A stretch of 64,000 bases of DNA from VYFG01 sp965204165 (lineage in GTDB: Bacteria; Pseudomonadota; Gammaproteobacteria; Arenicellales; Poriferihabitantaceae). The notes below the pieces were generated by a model. The model was not told the DNA's origin. It made no database searches and saw only the letters and a program-made list of their open reading frames with translations. The translations under genes and the position numbers were made by a program. The stretch covers positions 3,038,001 through 3,102,000 of the forward strand of contig OZ241969.1 in NCBI GenBank assembly GCA_965204165.1. The letters are read 5' to 3'. Positions 50,654-59,598 of this stretch are shown here, in pieces; within the stretch, counting starts at the first letter, position 1, and the number at the start of each line of letters is the position of its first letter.

Positions 50654-51199
50654 ATGGAAGTCATACTGCTGGAAAAGATCCAGAACCTGGGCGATCTCGG
50701 CAGCCTGGTCAAAGTAAAGAACGGTTACGCGCGCAACTACCTGATTCCCCAGAAGAAGGCGGTACGCGCAACCGAGGATGCCAAGGCCCTCGTCGAGGAA
50801 CGCCGCCGCGCCCTGGCGGAAGAGGAAGGCAAGCGCCTGGAATCCGCCCAGGCCCGTGCCGATCTGGCGACCAAGGAAATTTCCGTGGTCCGGTTGTGCA
50901 GCGAAGAAGGCCGGCTTTACGGTTCGGTCACACCCGCGGATATCGCGGCAACCATGACCGAAGCCGGAACCCGCATCGAGAAATCCGAGGTATTTCTTCC
51001 GGAAGGACCGCTCAAGAACACCGGTGAATTCGAGGCGGATGTCATTCTGCACCCGGAGGTGCGGTTCGCCGTCAAGGTCAACGTCATTGGCGAACACGAC
51101 GGTGAGTCCGCCGATGCGACCGGCGGCGAAGAGCAGGCCGGAGATCCTGCCGATGCAGCCGGCGGCGAGGAACAGGACGAACCGGGCGGTGAGGACTGA
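50654..51199 (+). CDS. rplI: 50S ribosomal protein bL9 with acidic tail
   Basis: 181 residues against 149 in E. coli. The N-terminal domain (MEVILLEKIQNLGDLGSLVK...NGYARNYLIPQKKA) binds 23S rRNA, the long central helix and C-terminal domain follow. The last ~35 residues are an added Glu/Asp/Gly/Ala tail made of two near copies of a unit around GGEEQ (ADATGGEEQAGDPADAAGGEEQ). AGGAGG lies just before the ATG at 50654. Same operon as rpsF and rpsR. Confidence 0.96.
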   Translation: MEVILLEKIQNLGDLGSLVKVKNGYARNYLIPQKKAVRATEDAKALVEERRRALAEEEGKRLESAQARADLATKEISVVRLCSEEGRLYGSVTPADIAATMTEAGTRIEKSEVFLPEGPLKNTGEFEADVILHPEVRFAVKVNVIGEHDGESADATGGEEQAGDPADAAGGEEQDEPGGED

Positions 51200-51346
51200 C
51201 AGGACTTTGGCGCCGGCCCGCTGAACGAACACCGCCCGCGCATCCCCACTGTTGAACTCGGCCCCGGGACCGACCGGTTTCCGTCCCATTGTCCCGCGGT
51301 CAGGACATGCCTGACTACCCCGGGAGGCTGCTACAGTTTCCGGGGG

Positions 51347-51676
51347 CTACTTGGGCGGCAGGGTGGTGACGAAACCAAGGCTCATGTCCACCCACGAGGC
51401 CAGGTCCTCATCGGATTCGAAACCCGGCGGGTCGACATAGACGAATCCGTTCAGCGGCTTTCCGGTGAAGTCCATCTCCCTGGCATGGGGTCTTTGCAGG
51501 GCTTCCGGGTACTGCTCCGGGCCAACCCGGACCATCAGGATATCCCCAATCACGCCGCAGGACATGTGGCCGTACACCATGAAGGCAATGCCGCCGAACA
51601 TCTTCCGTTCGAACACTTCCGGCATCTCCGCCAGGACTTCCCGGAGGCGTTCGGCGATACCTTCGTCAAATGCCAT
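51347..51676 (-). CDS. TfoX/Sxy N-terminal-domain protein
   Basis: 109 residues from ATG at 51676. The domain is recognised from ERKMFGGIAFMVYGHMSCGV...LMVRVGPEQY and KPLNGFVYVDPPGFESDEDLASWVDMSLGF. Full-length TfoX/Sxy activates competence genes with CRP; here the C-terminal domain is missing, as in many stand-alone members whose role is unknown. Convergent with rplI and divergent from dnaB. Confidence 0.85.
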   Translation of the reverse strand: MAFDEGIAERLREVLAEMPEVFERKMFGGIAFMVYGHMSCGVIGDILMVRVGPEQYPEALQRPHAREMDFTGKPLNGFVYVDPPGFESDEDLASWVDMSLGFVTTLPPK

Positions 51677-51698
51677 GTCGATGCGCAAAGGCCGGATG

Positions 51699-51727
51699 TG
51701 AGGAGGGGGCATAATACCCGCTATAAT
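51699..51727 (+). promoter_or_regulatory. Promoter of dnaB
   Basis: A perfect TATAAT (51722-51727) lies 26 bases before the dnaB ATG; TGAGGA (51699-51704), 17 bases upstream, is a moderate -35. dnaB would thus have its own promoter even though the ribosomal protein operon runs toward it. Confidence 0.5.
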
Positions 51728-51753
51728 CGCTCTTCGCACTCCCTCGTCCTGAC

Positions 51754-53133
51754 ATGAAAGCCGCCGAACTCGTATCCGGTACACCCAAGCTACCGCCCCA
51801 GGCCCTGGAGGCCGAACAATCCCTGCTGGGGGGCCTGATGCTCGACAATCGCCGCTGGGACGAAGTCAGCGATGAGGTCAAAAGTGTGGATTTCTACAAC
51901 CAGAGTCACCGCCTGATCTTCGACGCTGTCCTGGCGCTGCAGGGAAAGAATGAGCCGGCAGACGTGATCACGGTTTCCGAGTGGCTGGAACAGAACGGCA
52001 AACTCGAGGAGGCCGGCGGACTGGCCTATGTCGGGAATCTCGCGAGCAATACCCCGAGCACCGCCAATATCCTGAACTATGCGCGGATCGTGCGGGAACG
52101 TTCCATTCTGCGCTCCCTGATCTCCGCCGCCAACGAGATTTCGGAAACAGCCTATGTTCCGAAAGGGAAGACTCCCCGGGAAGTCCTGGACCATGCGGAG
52201 AAGCTGGTGTTCGACATCTCCGAGCACGATGGCCGCAGACGCCAGGGTTTCACCGCCATCCAGGAGCTGCTGACGCGGTCGGTCGATCACATCGAGGAAC
52301 TGTACGAATCCAAGGAAACCGTGACCGGGATGCCGACGGGGTTCACGGACCTCGATGACATGACGGCCGGGCTGCAGCGGGGGGACCTCGTGGTGGTGGC
52401 AGGCCGTCCCTCCATGGGCAAGACCGCCTTCGCCATGAACGTGGCGGAATTTGTCGCGCTGGAAAAGGAGCTCCCGGTGGCGGTGTTCAGCATGGAGATG
52501 CCCGGCGAGCAGCTCGCCATGCGTCTGTTGTCCTCCATCGGACGCATCAATTCGAACAAGGTGCGTACCGGCCGCCTGAATGATGATGACTGGCCCAGGC
52601 TCACGTCCGCGGTGGGACTGCTGGACAAGGCGCCCATCTTCGTTGACGACGCCGCGGGGCTCAACCCTCTGGAGCTCAGTTCCCGGGCCAGGCGACTGTC
52701 CAGAGATCACAACGACCTCGGCCTCGTCGTGGTCGACTACCTCCAGCTGATGCAGTCCACGGAGAACAACGAGAACCGTGCCACGGAGATTTCCAACATC
52801 ACCCGGGCGCTCAAGATGCTCGCCAAGGAACTGAACGTGCCGGTGATGGTGCTTTCGCAGTTGAACCGCAGCCTCGAACAGCGTCCGAACAAGCGGCCCA
52901 TCATGTCTGACCTCCGGGAGTCAGGAGCCATCGAGCAGGATGCGGACGTGATCTTTTTCGTCTACCGGGACGAAGTGTACAACGAGGAAAGCGAGCAGAA
53001 GGGCAGGGCGGAAATCATCATCGGCAAGCAACGGAACGGGCCGATCGGCATGGTGCCGCTGACATTCCTCGGGGAGTTCACGCGGTTCGAGAATTTCGTC
53101 TCCCAGGACGCCGCTCATTCATTCGGGGCGTGA
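51754..53133 (+). CDS. dnaB: Replicative DNA helicase DnaB
   Basis: 459 residues. Hexameric 5'-3' helicase of the replication fork. N-terminal DnaG-interaction domain (PPQALEAEQSLLGGLMLDN), then the RecA-like motor with Walker A GRPSMGKTAFA, Walker B LVVVDYLQLM and the loop SLEQRPNKRPIMSDLRESGAIEQDADV. No intein or insert. Its stop overlaps the GTG start of alr. Confidence 0.97.
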   Translation: MKAAELVSGTPKLPPQALEAEQSLLGGLMLDNRRWDEVSDEVKSVDFYNQSHRLIFDAVLALQGKNEPADVITVSEWLEQNGKLEEAGGLAYVGNLASNTPSTANILNYARIVRERSILRSLISAANEISETAYVPKGKTPREVLDHAEKLVFDISEHDGRRRQGFTAIQELLTRSVDHIEELYESKETVTGMPTGFTDLDDMTAGLQRGDLVVVAGRPSMGKTAFAMNVAEFVALEKELPVAVFSMEMPGEQLAMRLLSSIGRINSNKVRTGRLNDDDWPRLTSAVGLLDKAPIFVDDAAGLNPLELSSRARRLSRDHNDLGLVVVDYLQLMQSTENNENRATEISNITRALKMLAKELNVPVMVLSQLNRSLEQRPNKRPIMSDLRESGAIEQDADVIFFVYRDEVYNEESEQKGRAEIIIGKQRNGPIGMVPLTFLGEFTRFENFVSQDAAHSFGA

Positions 53134-54248
53134 CCTCGCAGTCTGACTGCAGTTCCGCCGGCACCGCGGCCGAAACCTGGGACCGGGTGAGGGCAACCGT
53201 CGACCTTGGCGCCTTGCGCCAGAACGCAGCCCTGGCACGGCGACTGGCGGGAGAAGCGTCCCTTTGCGCCGTGGTGAAGTCGGATGCGTACGGCCATGGC
53301 GTCCGGTCCGTGGTTCCCGCGCTGATGCCGCTCGTGGACAGTTTTGCCGTGGCCACACTGGAAGAGGGCGAGGCGGTCCGGGCGATTACCCGGGAGCATG
53401 CCATCGTGGTGTTCTCCGGATTCAACCATCCCACACAACTGCCGCGCTTCAATTCCCTTCGCCTTCAGCCGGTGATCCACCAGCCTGGCCAACTGTCATG
53501 GCTCAGGGATCACGGGGGCGCATCCGCGGGCTGCTGGCTCAAGGTGGATACCGGCATGAATCGTCTCGGATTCTCCATGGAGCAGGCATGGTCCGCTTTC
53601 CGGGCACTCGCCGGGTGCTGCGACGAAAAGCCGGGACTCATGTCCCATTTCGCGGTTGCCGATACACCGGACCACCCGATGAACGCCGAACAGCTTTCCC
53701 GGTTCCTCGAGGTTGCCCGGCGTTTGGACACCACCTGCAGCATGGCCAATTCCGCCGCCCTGGCGAGCCTGGCGGACAGCAGGCTTGGCATGGTTCGTCC
53801 CGGCCTTATGCTCTATGGCATCACGCCGTTCGCGGACCCGTCCCGGGGACCGGTGGAACTGAGTCCGGTGATGCGATTCGAAAGCCGCATCGTTGCCGTG
53901 AAGGACCTGTCCCCGGGCAGCACGGTGGGCTATGGCGCCACGTGGCACACGGACGCAGTCCGCCACATGGCAATCGTCGGCGCCGGTTACGGGGATGGTT
54001 ACCCACGCGCCATCGGCAACCGGGGCCATGCCATCGTATCGGGAAGGCAGGCGCCCGTGATCGGCCGTGTGTCCATGGATACACTGGCACTGGACGTGTC
54101 GGAATGCGGTCCGGTGGCGGTCGGGGATCCGGTGGAATTCTGGGGTACGCATCTGAACGCGGCCACGGTCGCCGCCTGGGACGGGACGATACCCTATGAA
54201 CTCCTGTGCCGGGTGTCTTCCCGGGTGCCCAGGGTTGCCGTGAACTGA
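53130..54248 (+). CDS. alr: Alanine racemase
   Basis: 372 residues from a GTG at 53130 that overlaps the dnaB stop. PLP enzyme making D-alanine for peptidoglycan. The PLP Lys is about residue 50 in VVKSDAYGHG; the catalytic Tyr of the second subunit is in VGYGATWHT; GRVSMDTLALDV is also conserved. Placement after dnaB is the common gammaproteobacterial order. Confidence 0.95.
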   Translation: MTSQSDCSSAGTAAETWDRVRATVDLGALRQNAALARRLAGEASLCAVVKSDAYGHGVRSVVPALMPLVDSFAVATLEEGEAVRAITREHAIVVFSGFNHPTQLPRFNSLRLQPVIHQPGQLSWLRDHGGASAGCWLKVDTGMNRLGFSMEQAWSAFRALAGCCDEKPGLMSHFAVADTPDHPMNAEQLSRFLEVARRLDTTCSMANSAALASLADSRLGMVRPGLMLYGITPFADPSRGPVELSPVMRFESRIVAVKDLSPGSTVGYGATWHTDAVRHMAIVGAGYGDGYPRAIGNRGHAIVSGRQAPVIGRVSMDTLALDVSECGPVAVGDPVEFWGTHLNAATVAAWDGTIPYELLCRVSSRVPRVAVN

Positions 54249-54261
54249 GACCGGCTGCACG

Positions 54262-55638
54262 ATGGCGAAACAATCCGTCAAAACCCGGTTCGTCTGCAGC
54301 GACTGCGGCGCCGAATCGGCAAAATGGACCGGGCAATGCATGGAGTGCGGCGCCTGGAACACCCTGTCGGAATTCACTGTCCGTGCGGACCGGGAGGTGA
54401 CCCGGTTTTCTGGATTGGCATCCGGTTCCCAGGTGCAACGGCTGGATCAGGTGGAAAGCGCCGACCTGCGCCGGCTGCCAAGCGGCAGCGGCGAACTGGA
54501 CCGCGTTCTCGGGGGCGGACTGGTTCCCGGTTCCGTGGTGCTGATCGGCGGGGACCCGGGCATCGGCAAGTCCACCCTGCTGCTGCAGTATCTTTCCGTG
54601 ATCGGCCGGGACCATGTCGTGCTGTACGCCAGCGGCGAGGAATCCGCGGAACAGATTGCGTATCGGGCAAAGAGACTGGATATCGACGGCCGGAATCTGC
54701 TGCTGCTGGCCGAGAACCGCCTGGAGGATGTCCTCGATGCCGCCGCCAGGAACCAGCCGTCCGTACTCGTTGTCGATTCAATCCAGACATTCTACAGCGA
54801 CGTGCTGAGCGCGGCGCCCGGCAGTGTCTCCCAGGTGCGCGAATGCGCCGCCCGGCTGGTCCGGCATGCCAAGCAGAGCGGTTCCGCCGTCATCCTGGTC
54901 GGGCACGTCACCAAGGAGGGTTCCCTGGCCGGGCCAAGAATCCTGGAACACATGGTGGACAGCGTACTGTACTTCGAAGGTGACAGCAGCAGCAGTTTCC
55001 GCCTCATCCGTGCGATCAAGAACCGGTTCGGAGCAGTCAACGAAATCGGTGTCTTCGCCATGACCGAGCAGGGCCTGCGCGACGTGCAGAATCCATCCGC
55101 CATGTTTGTCAGCCGGCATGGCGCGGCACGTCCCGGAAGTGTTGTTCTTGCCACCCAGGAAGGCACCCGGCCGTTGCTGGTGGAAGTACAGGCGCTGGTG
55201 GATGACAGCGCACTGGCCAACCCACGACGGCTCTGTGTCGGACTTGAACAGAACCGCCTGGCCATGCTGCTGGCAATTGTCCACAGGCATGCCGGCATCT
55301 CCCTCAACAGCTACGATGTCTTCGCGAACGTGGCGGGAGGCGTCCGCGTCGTGGAGACCGGCGCCGACCTCGCCCTGCTGATGGCCATCCTGTCCAGCGT
55401 CAGGAACAGGGCCGCGGGAAGCGACCTGGTCGTGTTCGGGGAGGTGGGCCTGTCGGGTGAACTGCGCCCTGTGCAGCGTGGAACCGACCGTTTGCGGGAG
55501 GCCAGAAAACTCGGCTTCGAGCGAGCCCTGATCCCGGCAGCGAACGCCCCCGACCGGCGCATCGCGAAGGATCTGTCCGGCCTGGAGATCCTGCCCGCAC
55601 GCCGGATCGACGACGCAATCACCCTGTTTGATGTATGA
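54262..55638 (+). CDS. radA: DNA repair protein RadA
   Basis: 458 residues. RecA-related helicase driving branch migration in recombination. C4 zinc finger (FVCSDCGAESAKWTGQCMECGAW), Walker A GGDPGIGKSTL, the RadA-specific KNRFG motif (IKNRFGAVNEIGVF) and a C-terminal Lon-protease-like domain without its catalytic pair. Begins 13 bases after alr. Confidence 0.96.
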   Translation: MAKQSVKTRFVCSDCGAESAKWTGQCMECGAWNTLSEFTVRADREVTRFSGLASGSQVQRLDQVESADLRRLPSGSGELDRVLGGGLVPGSVVLIGGDPGIGKSTLLLQYLSVIGRDHVVLYASGEESAEQIAYRAKRLDIDGRNLLLLAENRLEDVLDAAARNQPSVLVVDSIQTFYSDVLSAAPGSVSQVRECAARLVRHAKQSGSAVILVGHVTKEGSLAGPRILEHMVDSVLYFEGDSSSSFRLIRAIKNRFGAVNEIGVFAMTEQGLRDVQNPSAMFVSRHGAARPGSVVLATQEGTRPLLVEVQALVDDSALANPRRLCVGLEQNRLAMLLAIVHRHAGISLNSYDVFANVAGGVRVVETGADLALLMAILSSVRNRAAGSDLVVFGEVGLSGELRPVQRGTDRLREARKLGFERALIPAANAPDRRIAKDLSGLEILPARRIDDAITLFDV

Positions 55639-55677
55639 TCCTGCATCAAAGGCCTTCCCCATTTCCAGGTAATCAAC

Positions 55678-56382
55678 ATGTCCTCCTACTGTGTTCGTAC
55701 ACTCCTGCTGCCTGTCATGCTGGTGCTGTGCACCACTGCCGCCGCCCAGCAAACCAGCCTGCAAACCGACCAGCAGAAGTACGGCTACGCCGTGGGCACC
55801 CGGATCGCGGCCCAACTCATGGCCCAGTTCAGCCAGGACGGAAGCGGCATCGACATGCAGGCGTTGGCGGCCGGCATCAGCGACGTGGTCAACGGCGGCA
55901 GCCGGTTTATGACGGACGAGGAGGCGTTCCAGATAATCGAAAACCGCCAGGCGGCGGCGCAGCAGGAAGCCGAGGCGCGGGCGGAAGCCGTGGCGATGGC
56001 AGGTGCCGAGTGGCGGGCCGAGAACCGCAAGCAGGAGGGGGTTTCACAAACGGAATCCGGACTGCAGTATTCGGTCGTCACCAGCGGCGAAGCCTCCGCG
56101 CCCAGTCCGGGACCCGATGATACGGTCGTCGTGCATTATCGGGGAACATTTCTCGATGGCACCGAGTTCGACAGCTCCTATTCACGCGGCGTTCCGGCCA
56201 CGTTCTCGCTGAACGGCATTATCCCGGGCTGGCAGGAAGCCTTGCAGCTCATGCGTGCCGGTGACAAGTGGAACGTGGTGATTCCGCCTGAACTCGCCTA
56301 TGGTCCACGCGGTTCCGGGGCAATCGGGCCCAATGAAACGCTCCTGTTCGAAATCGAATTGCTTGAAGTCAAGGGTGGGTGA
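55678..56382 (+). CDS. FKBP-type peptidyl-prolyl isomerase, periplasmic (FkpA/Mip type)
   Basis: 234 residues. Signal peptide (TLLLPVMLVLCTTAAA), an N-terminal dimerisation helix region (QKYGYAVGTRIAAQLMAQF...), then the FKBP domain: VVHYRGTFLDGTEFDSSYSRG, FSLNGIIPGWQEALQLMRAG and IPPELAYGPRG. It assists folding of exported proteins. Follows radA by 39 bases. Confidence 0.93.
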   Translation: MSSYCVRTLLLPVMLVLCTTAAAQQTSLQTDQQKYGYAVGTRIAAQLMAQFSQDGSGIDMQALAAGISDVVNGGSRFMTDEEAFQIIENRQAAAQQEAEARAEAVAMAGAEWRAENRKQEGVSQTESGLQYSVVTSGEASAPSPGPDDTVVVHYRGTFLDGTEFDSSYSRGVPATFSLNGIIPGWQEALQLMRAGDKWNVVIPPELAYGPRGSGAIGPNETLLFEIELLEVKGG

Positions 56383-56473
56383 TGAATTCCACTCCTGACA
56401 GTTTGAATTCAGTTGGGCTTCAGCTTTGGGGAATTAAGCTGGCACTGTAACAACCACTCTCACGGAGTCCGAA

Positions 56474-56995
56474 ATGAAAATGATCAGACTGATGGCTGTC
56501 CCGCTCGTCGCAGTTGCCATGGTCACCCATGCCGAGTCCGGCCAGGGGATCATCGATGAGGCAACCGTTCTCAAGGCCGAACCGATCTACCGGACGGTCA
56601 GGATCAATGAACCTGTGGAGGAATGCTGGGAAGAACAGGTCCAGGTACCGGCAAGCAGCGGCTACGAATCCCATACCCCCAAGATCGTCGGTGCCCTCGT
56701 GGGTGCGGCTGTGGGCAATGAGTTCGGCAAGGGCCGCGGCAAGGACCTGGCCACCGTGGCCGGCGCTGTGCTTGGCGGATCCATCGGCCGCGACGTCCAG
56801 GCCAACTCCCGCAGCAACAACAGCCGGGTGGTGTACGAGCAACACTGCGAGACGGTGGATCGCTACCGCACCGAGGAACGGCTGGTGGGCTATGACGTTA
56901 CCTACCGGTATCATGACAACGTGTTCTACGCGTTTACCGATCATGATCCCGGCCAGGTCATCACGGTCAGCGTCAGTGTCCAGCCGGCGGAATAG
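56474..56995 (+). CDS. Glycine-zipper (Rickettsia 17-kDa-type) envelope protein
   Basis: 173 residues. Signal peptide ending VTHA, then a glycine-zipper hairpin near residues 75-115 (VGALVGAAVGNEFGKGRGKD and ATVAGAVLGGSIGRDVQAN) and a C-terminal domain with YRTEERLVGYDVTYRY. Members sit at the outer membrane and influence envelope integrity; exact role unknown. No lipobox is seen. Confidence 0.82.
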   Translation: MKMIRLMAVPLVAVAMVTHAESGQGIIDEATVLKAEPIYRTVRINEPVEECWEEQVQVPASSGYESHTPKIVGALVGAAVGNEFGKGRGKDLATVAGAVLGGSIGRDVQANSRSNNSRVVYEQHCETVDRYRTEERLVGYDVTYRYHDNVFYAFTDHDPGQVITVSVSVQPAE

Positions 56996-57039
56996 CACGG
57001 GCAACGTACATTCCGGACCCGATTCCCGCCGCGCGGTTC

Positions 57040-57063
57040 CCCCGCCGCCCCTGCGCGGCGGGG
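57040..57063. terminator. Strong GC hairpin between two genes
   Basis: CCCCGCCGC (57040-57048) and GCGGCGGGG (57055-57063) form a perfect 9-bp stem with loop CCCTGC, 45 bases after the glycine-zipper gene. No T-run follows on the plus strand, so it is at best a weak or factor-aided terminator, or a transcript-end stabiliser. Confidence 0.35.
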
Positions 57064-57182
57064 CTTGTGACCGCGCACCCCTGCATTTACACTTTCCCCA
57101 TCGTGGAAGTCAGGGGTAAAAACCCGTCCCCCTGCGGGACCAGGAACCGTTTCCAACTGCCGGTCAACCGCGATCACTTCGT

Positions 57183-57515
57183 ATGCGACTGAGAACAAAA
57201 TCCGCTGCTGTTCAGTTCCGGTATTACGGGGCGATGCTCGCCGCCGCCTCGTTACTGGTGCCGGGAACGGCAGCCGCGCTGGATCCCGATGGCGGTGTCG
57301 CGCAGGATGGCTTCAGCATATCCGTGGATACCACCAGCATGGACGACGTCGCCCGCATGATCAGACGCCACAAGCGATGGGAAATCCTGGACGCCAGGCA
57401 GCGTCTGAAAGGCAGCGAGATGCGTTACCGCTTCAAGTTGATCAACAACACCGGGAAGGTCATGATCATCAGCATCGATCCCAGGAATCCCAATTTGCGG
57501 AAACTCGAGCAATAG
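57183..57515 (+). CDS. Small exported protein upstream of two-component genes
   Basis: 110 residues. Signal peptide (GAMLAAASLLVPGTAAA) and a mature part with DDVARMIRRHKRWEILDARQRLKGSEMRYRFKLINNTGKVMIISIDP, which resembles a short PepSY-like fold (helix then two strands). PepSY proteins are often encoded next to PhoP/PhoQ-like pairs, and this one precedes the response regulator by 36 bases. It may therefore modulate the sensor in the periplasm; that is inference. Confidence 0.65.
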   Translation: MRLRTKSAAVQFRYYGAMLAAASLLVPGTAAALDPDGGVAQDGFSISVDTTSMDDVARMIRRHKRWEILDARQRLKGSEMRYRFKLINNTGKVMIISIDPRNPNLRKLEQ

Positions 57516-57551
57516 GCAGTTCCGCCGGATCGTGATCCGGCTCACGTACCC

Positions 57552-58226
57552 ATGCGCATACTGATTGTCGAAGACGAAAGCACTCTGCGCGAACAACTGG
57601 TCACCAAGTTTCGGCAGAAGGGCTTCGCCGTCGACGAAGCGAGGGACGGCGAGGAGGCCTTGTACTATGCCCGGGAATATCCGGTGGACGTTGCGGTTGT
57701 CGACATCGGCCTGCCAAGGCTCTCCGGCATCGAGGTGATCAAGCTGATGCGAAGCGAGGGCATCGAATACCCTGTCATCATTCTCACCGCCAGGTCCCGC
57801 TGGCAGGAAAAGGTGGAGGGACTGGATGCGGGGGCTGACGACTACCTTGCCAAGCCGTTTCATTTCGAGGAACTCCATGCACGGGTTTCCGCACTGATCC
57901 GGCGGTCCGCCGGCCTGCCGAGCCCGGTGATCGAGATCGGCCCGGTCAGAATGGACACCCGCTCCCAGATGGTGTCCGTGGGCGGCCGCAACCTGGACCT
58001 GACCGCGTTCGAGTACCGTCTGCTCCATTACCTGATGCTGAACCGGGGCAAGGTGGTCTCGAAGATGGAACTGACCGAACACCTCTACGATGAGGACTCG
58101 GACAGGGACAGCAATGTCATCGAGGTGTTCGTCGGCAGGTTGCGGAAGAAGCTGGACCATGACGGGTCTTTCAATCCCATCGAGACACTGCGGGGCCGGG
58201 GGTACCGGTATTCGTCAACGATGTGA
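57552..58226 (+). CDS. OmpR/PhoP-family response regulator
   Basis: 224 residues. Receiver domain with phospho-acceptor Asp51 (VVDIGLPRLSGIE), acidic pocket (VEDEST), Thr and Lys switch residues (ILTARS, AKPFHFEEL), then a winged-helix DNA-binding domain ending RGRGYRYSST. Closest in style to PhoP. Stop overlaps the GTG start of the kinase gene. Confidence 0.93.
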   Translation: MRILIVEDESTLREQLVTKFRQKGFAVDEARDGEEALYYAREYPVDVAVVDIGLPRLSGIEVIKLMRSEGIEYPVIILTARSRWQEKVEGLDAGADDYLAKPFHFEELHARVSALIRRSAGLPSPVIEIGPVRMDTRSQMVSVGGRNLDLTAFEYRLLHYLMLNRGKVVSKMELTEHLYDEDSDRDSNVIEVFVGRLRKKLDHDGSFNPIETLRGRGYRYSSTM

Positions 58227-59590
58227 GCACACTGTCCCTCAGGAAGCGGCTGCTTCTGGCTGCCGCGATCATTTTGGTCACCTTTCTCGGCCTGGCGGGA
58301 TTCGCCCTTGACCGGGCCTTTATCAGCAGCGCGGAGGTCTCCCTGCGCAACCAGTTCCGAACCCAGACCCTGGCACTGCTGTCGGTCCTGGAAGTGGAAG
58401 CCGGGGAGCGCATCGTCCTGCCGGAACTGCTGCCGGAGGCGCGTCTGATGGTGCCCAATTCCGGGCTCTACGCCTTCATCGTCGATGAAACCGGGCGTCT
58501 CGTCTGGCAATCCGGGTCGTCCATCGGCCTCGAGATTCCCGCCCCGGTCGGGGAGGCCGTGGGGTCCAGCGCATTCGTCCGTACCGGCGATTCCCTGTAC
58601 GGGCCGTTCCAGTACAGTTTCCCCACCATCTGGGAGACCGAGGATGGCTTGGAGCACCGGTTCACCCTTGTGATGCTCGAGGCCAGCGACCATTTCGGCG
58701 CGTTTGTTTCCGAACATCGCAACAAGATCATTCTCTGGCTGGGGCTGGTGGGCGTGTTCCTGCTGCTGACCCTGATGGCGGTTCTCCGGTGGGGCCTGAC
58801 TCCGCTGGACCGGGTGAGACAGGAGATCGACCAGGTGGAGCGCGGGTTCCAGGAGGGAATAGCGGGGAGCTATCCGAGGGAAATCGCCCAGCTCAGCGAA
58901 CGGATCAACCTGTTCATCCGCAATGAACGGAACAACCTGATGCGGTACCGGAACACGCTGGATGATCTTGCCCACAGCCTGAAAACGCCGCTGGCGGTCA
59001 TTCGGGGCATGACCGAGGACGACCGGCCGATTCCCCCGGGGGAGCTTGCGAAGTACGTGGACCGGATGGGGAATATCGTGGACTACCAGCTGAAAAGGGC
59101 GGCCTCGTCCCGCATATCCCTGATCCACACCCGGGTGGACATCCAGCCGCTGGTCAGCCGTGTCCTGGAATCCCTGGCCAAGGTCTACGCGGAACGGAAC
59201 CTTTCCCTGGAGTCCGAAGTGACTCCGGAACTCAGGTTCTACGGCGAGGAATCCGACCTGGTGGAGATTCTCGGCAACCTTCTCGATAACGCCTGCAAGT
59301 GGGCAGCGTCCTCGGTATCCTGCCGGATCACCGCCCCGGCGGAGGAGCGGGAGGAATACCGGGGTATCCGCATTGTCGTCGAGGACGACGGTCCCGGCAT
59401 CCGGGAGGATGACCGCAAGGAGGTCCTGAGGCGCGGCGTCCGTGCGGACCAGCGGGTGGATGGCCAGGGTATCGGTCTCGCGGTCTGCCAGGAGATCGTG
59501 GCTTCCTACCGCGGCAGCCTGTCAGTCGGAGAAAGTTCCCTGGGCGGAGCATCGGTCGTCGCGACACTCAGGCATCCGCTGAACGGCTGA
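58223..59590 (+). CDS. PhoQ-like sensor histidine kinase
   Basis: 455 residues from a GTG overlapping the regulator stop (GTGA). Two membrane helices (about residues 11-31 and 170-190) enclose a periplasmic sensor domain of ~140 residues; a linker leads to the H box DDLAHSLKTPLAV (His about 251) and an ATPase domain with N box LGNLLDNACKWA, G1 VEDDGPGI and GQGIGLAVCQEIVASYRGSL. PhoQ senses Mg2+, acid or cationic peptides; the ligand here is not known. The acidic cluster typical of the E. coli PhoQ sensor is not obvious. Confidence 0.9.
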   Translation: MSTLSLRKRLLLAAAIILVTFLGLAGFALDRAFISSAEVSLRNQFRTQTLALLSVLEVEAGERIVLPELLPEARLMVPNSGLYAFIVDETGRLVWQSGSSIGLEIPAPVGEAVGSSAFVRTGDSLYGPFQYSFPTIWETEDGLEHRFTLVMLEASDHFGAFVSEHRNKIILWLGLVGVFLLLTLMAVLRWGLTPLDRVRQEIDQVERGFQEGIAGSYPREIAQLSERINLFIRNERNNLMRYRNTLDDLAHSLKTPLAVIRGMTEDDRPIPPGELAKYVDRMGNIVDYQLKRAASSRISLIHTRVDIQPLVSRVLESLAKVYAERNLSLESEVTPELRFYGEESDLVEILGNLLDNACKWAASSVSCRITAPAEEREEYRGIRIVVEDDGPGIREDDRKEVLRRGVRADQRVDGQGIGLAVCQEIVASYRGSLSVGESSLGGASVVATLRHPLNG

Positions 59591-59598
59591 CCGGGTGT

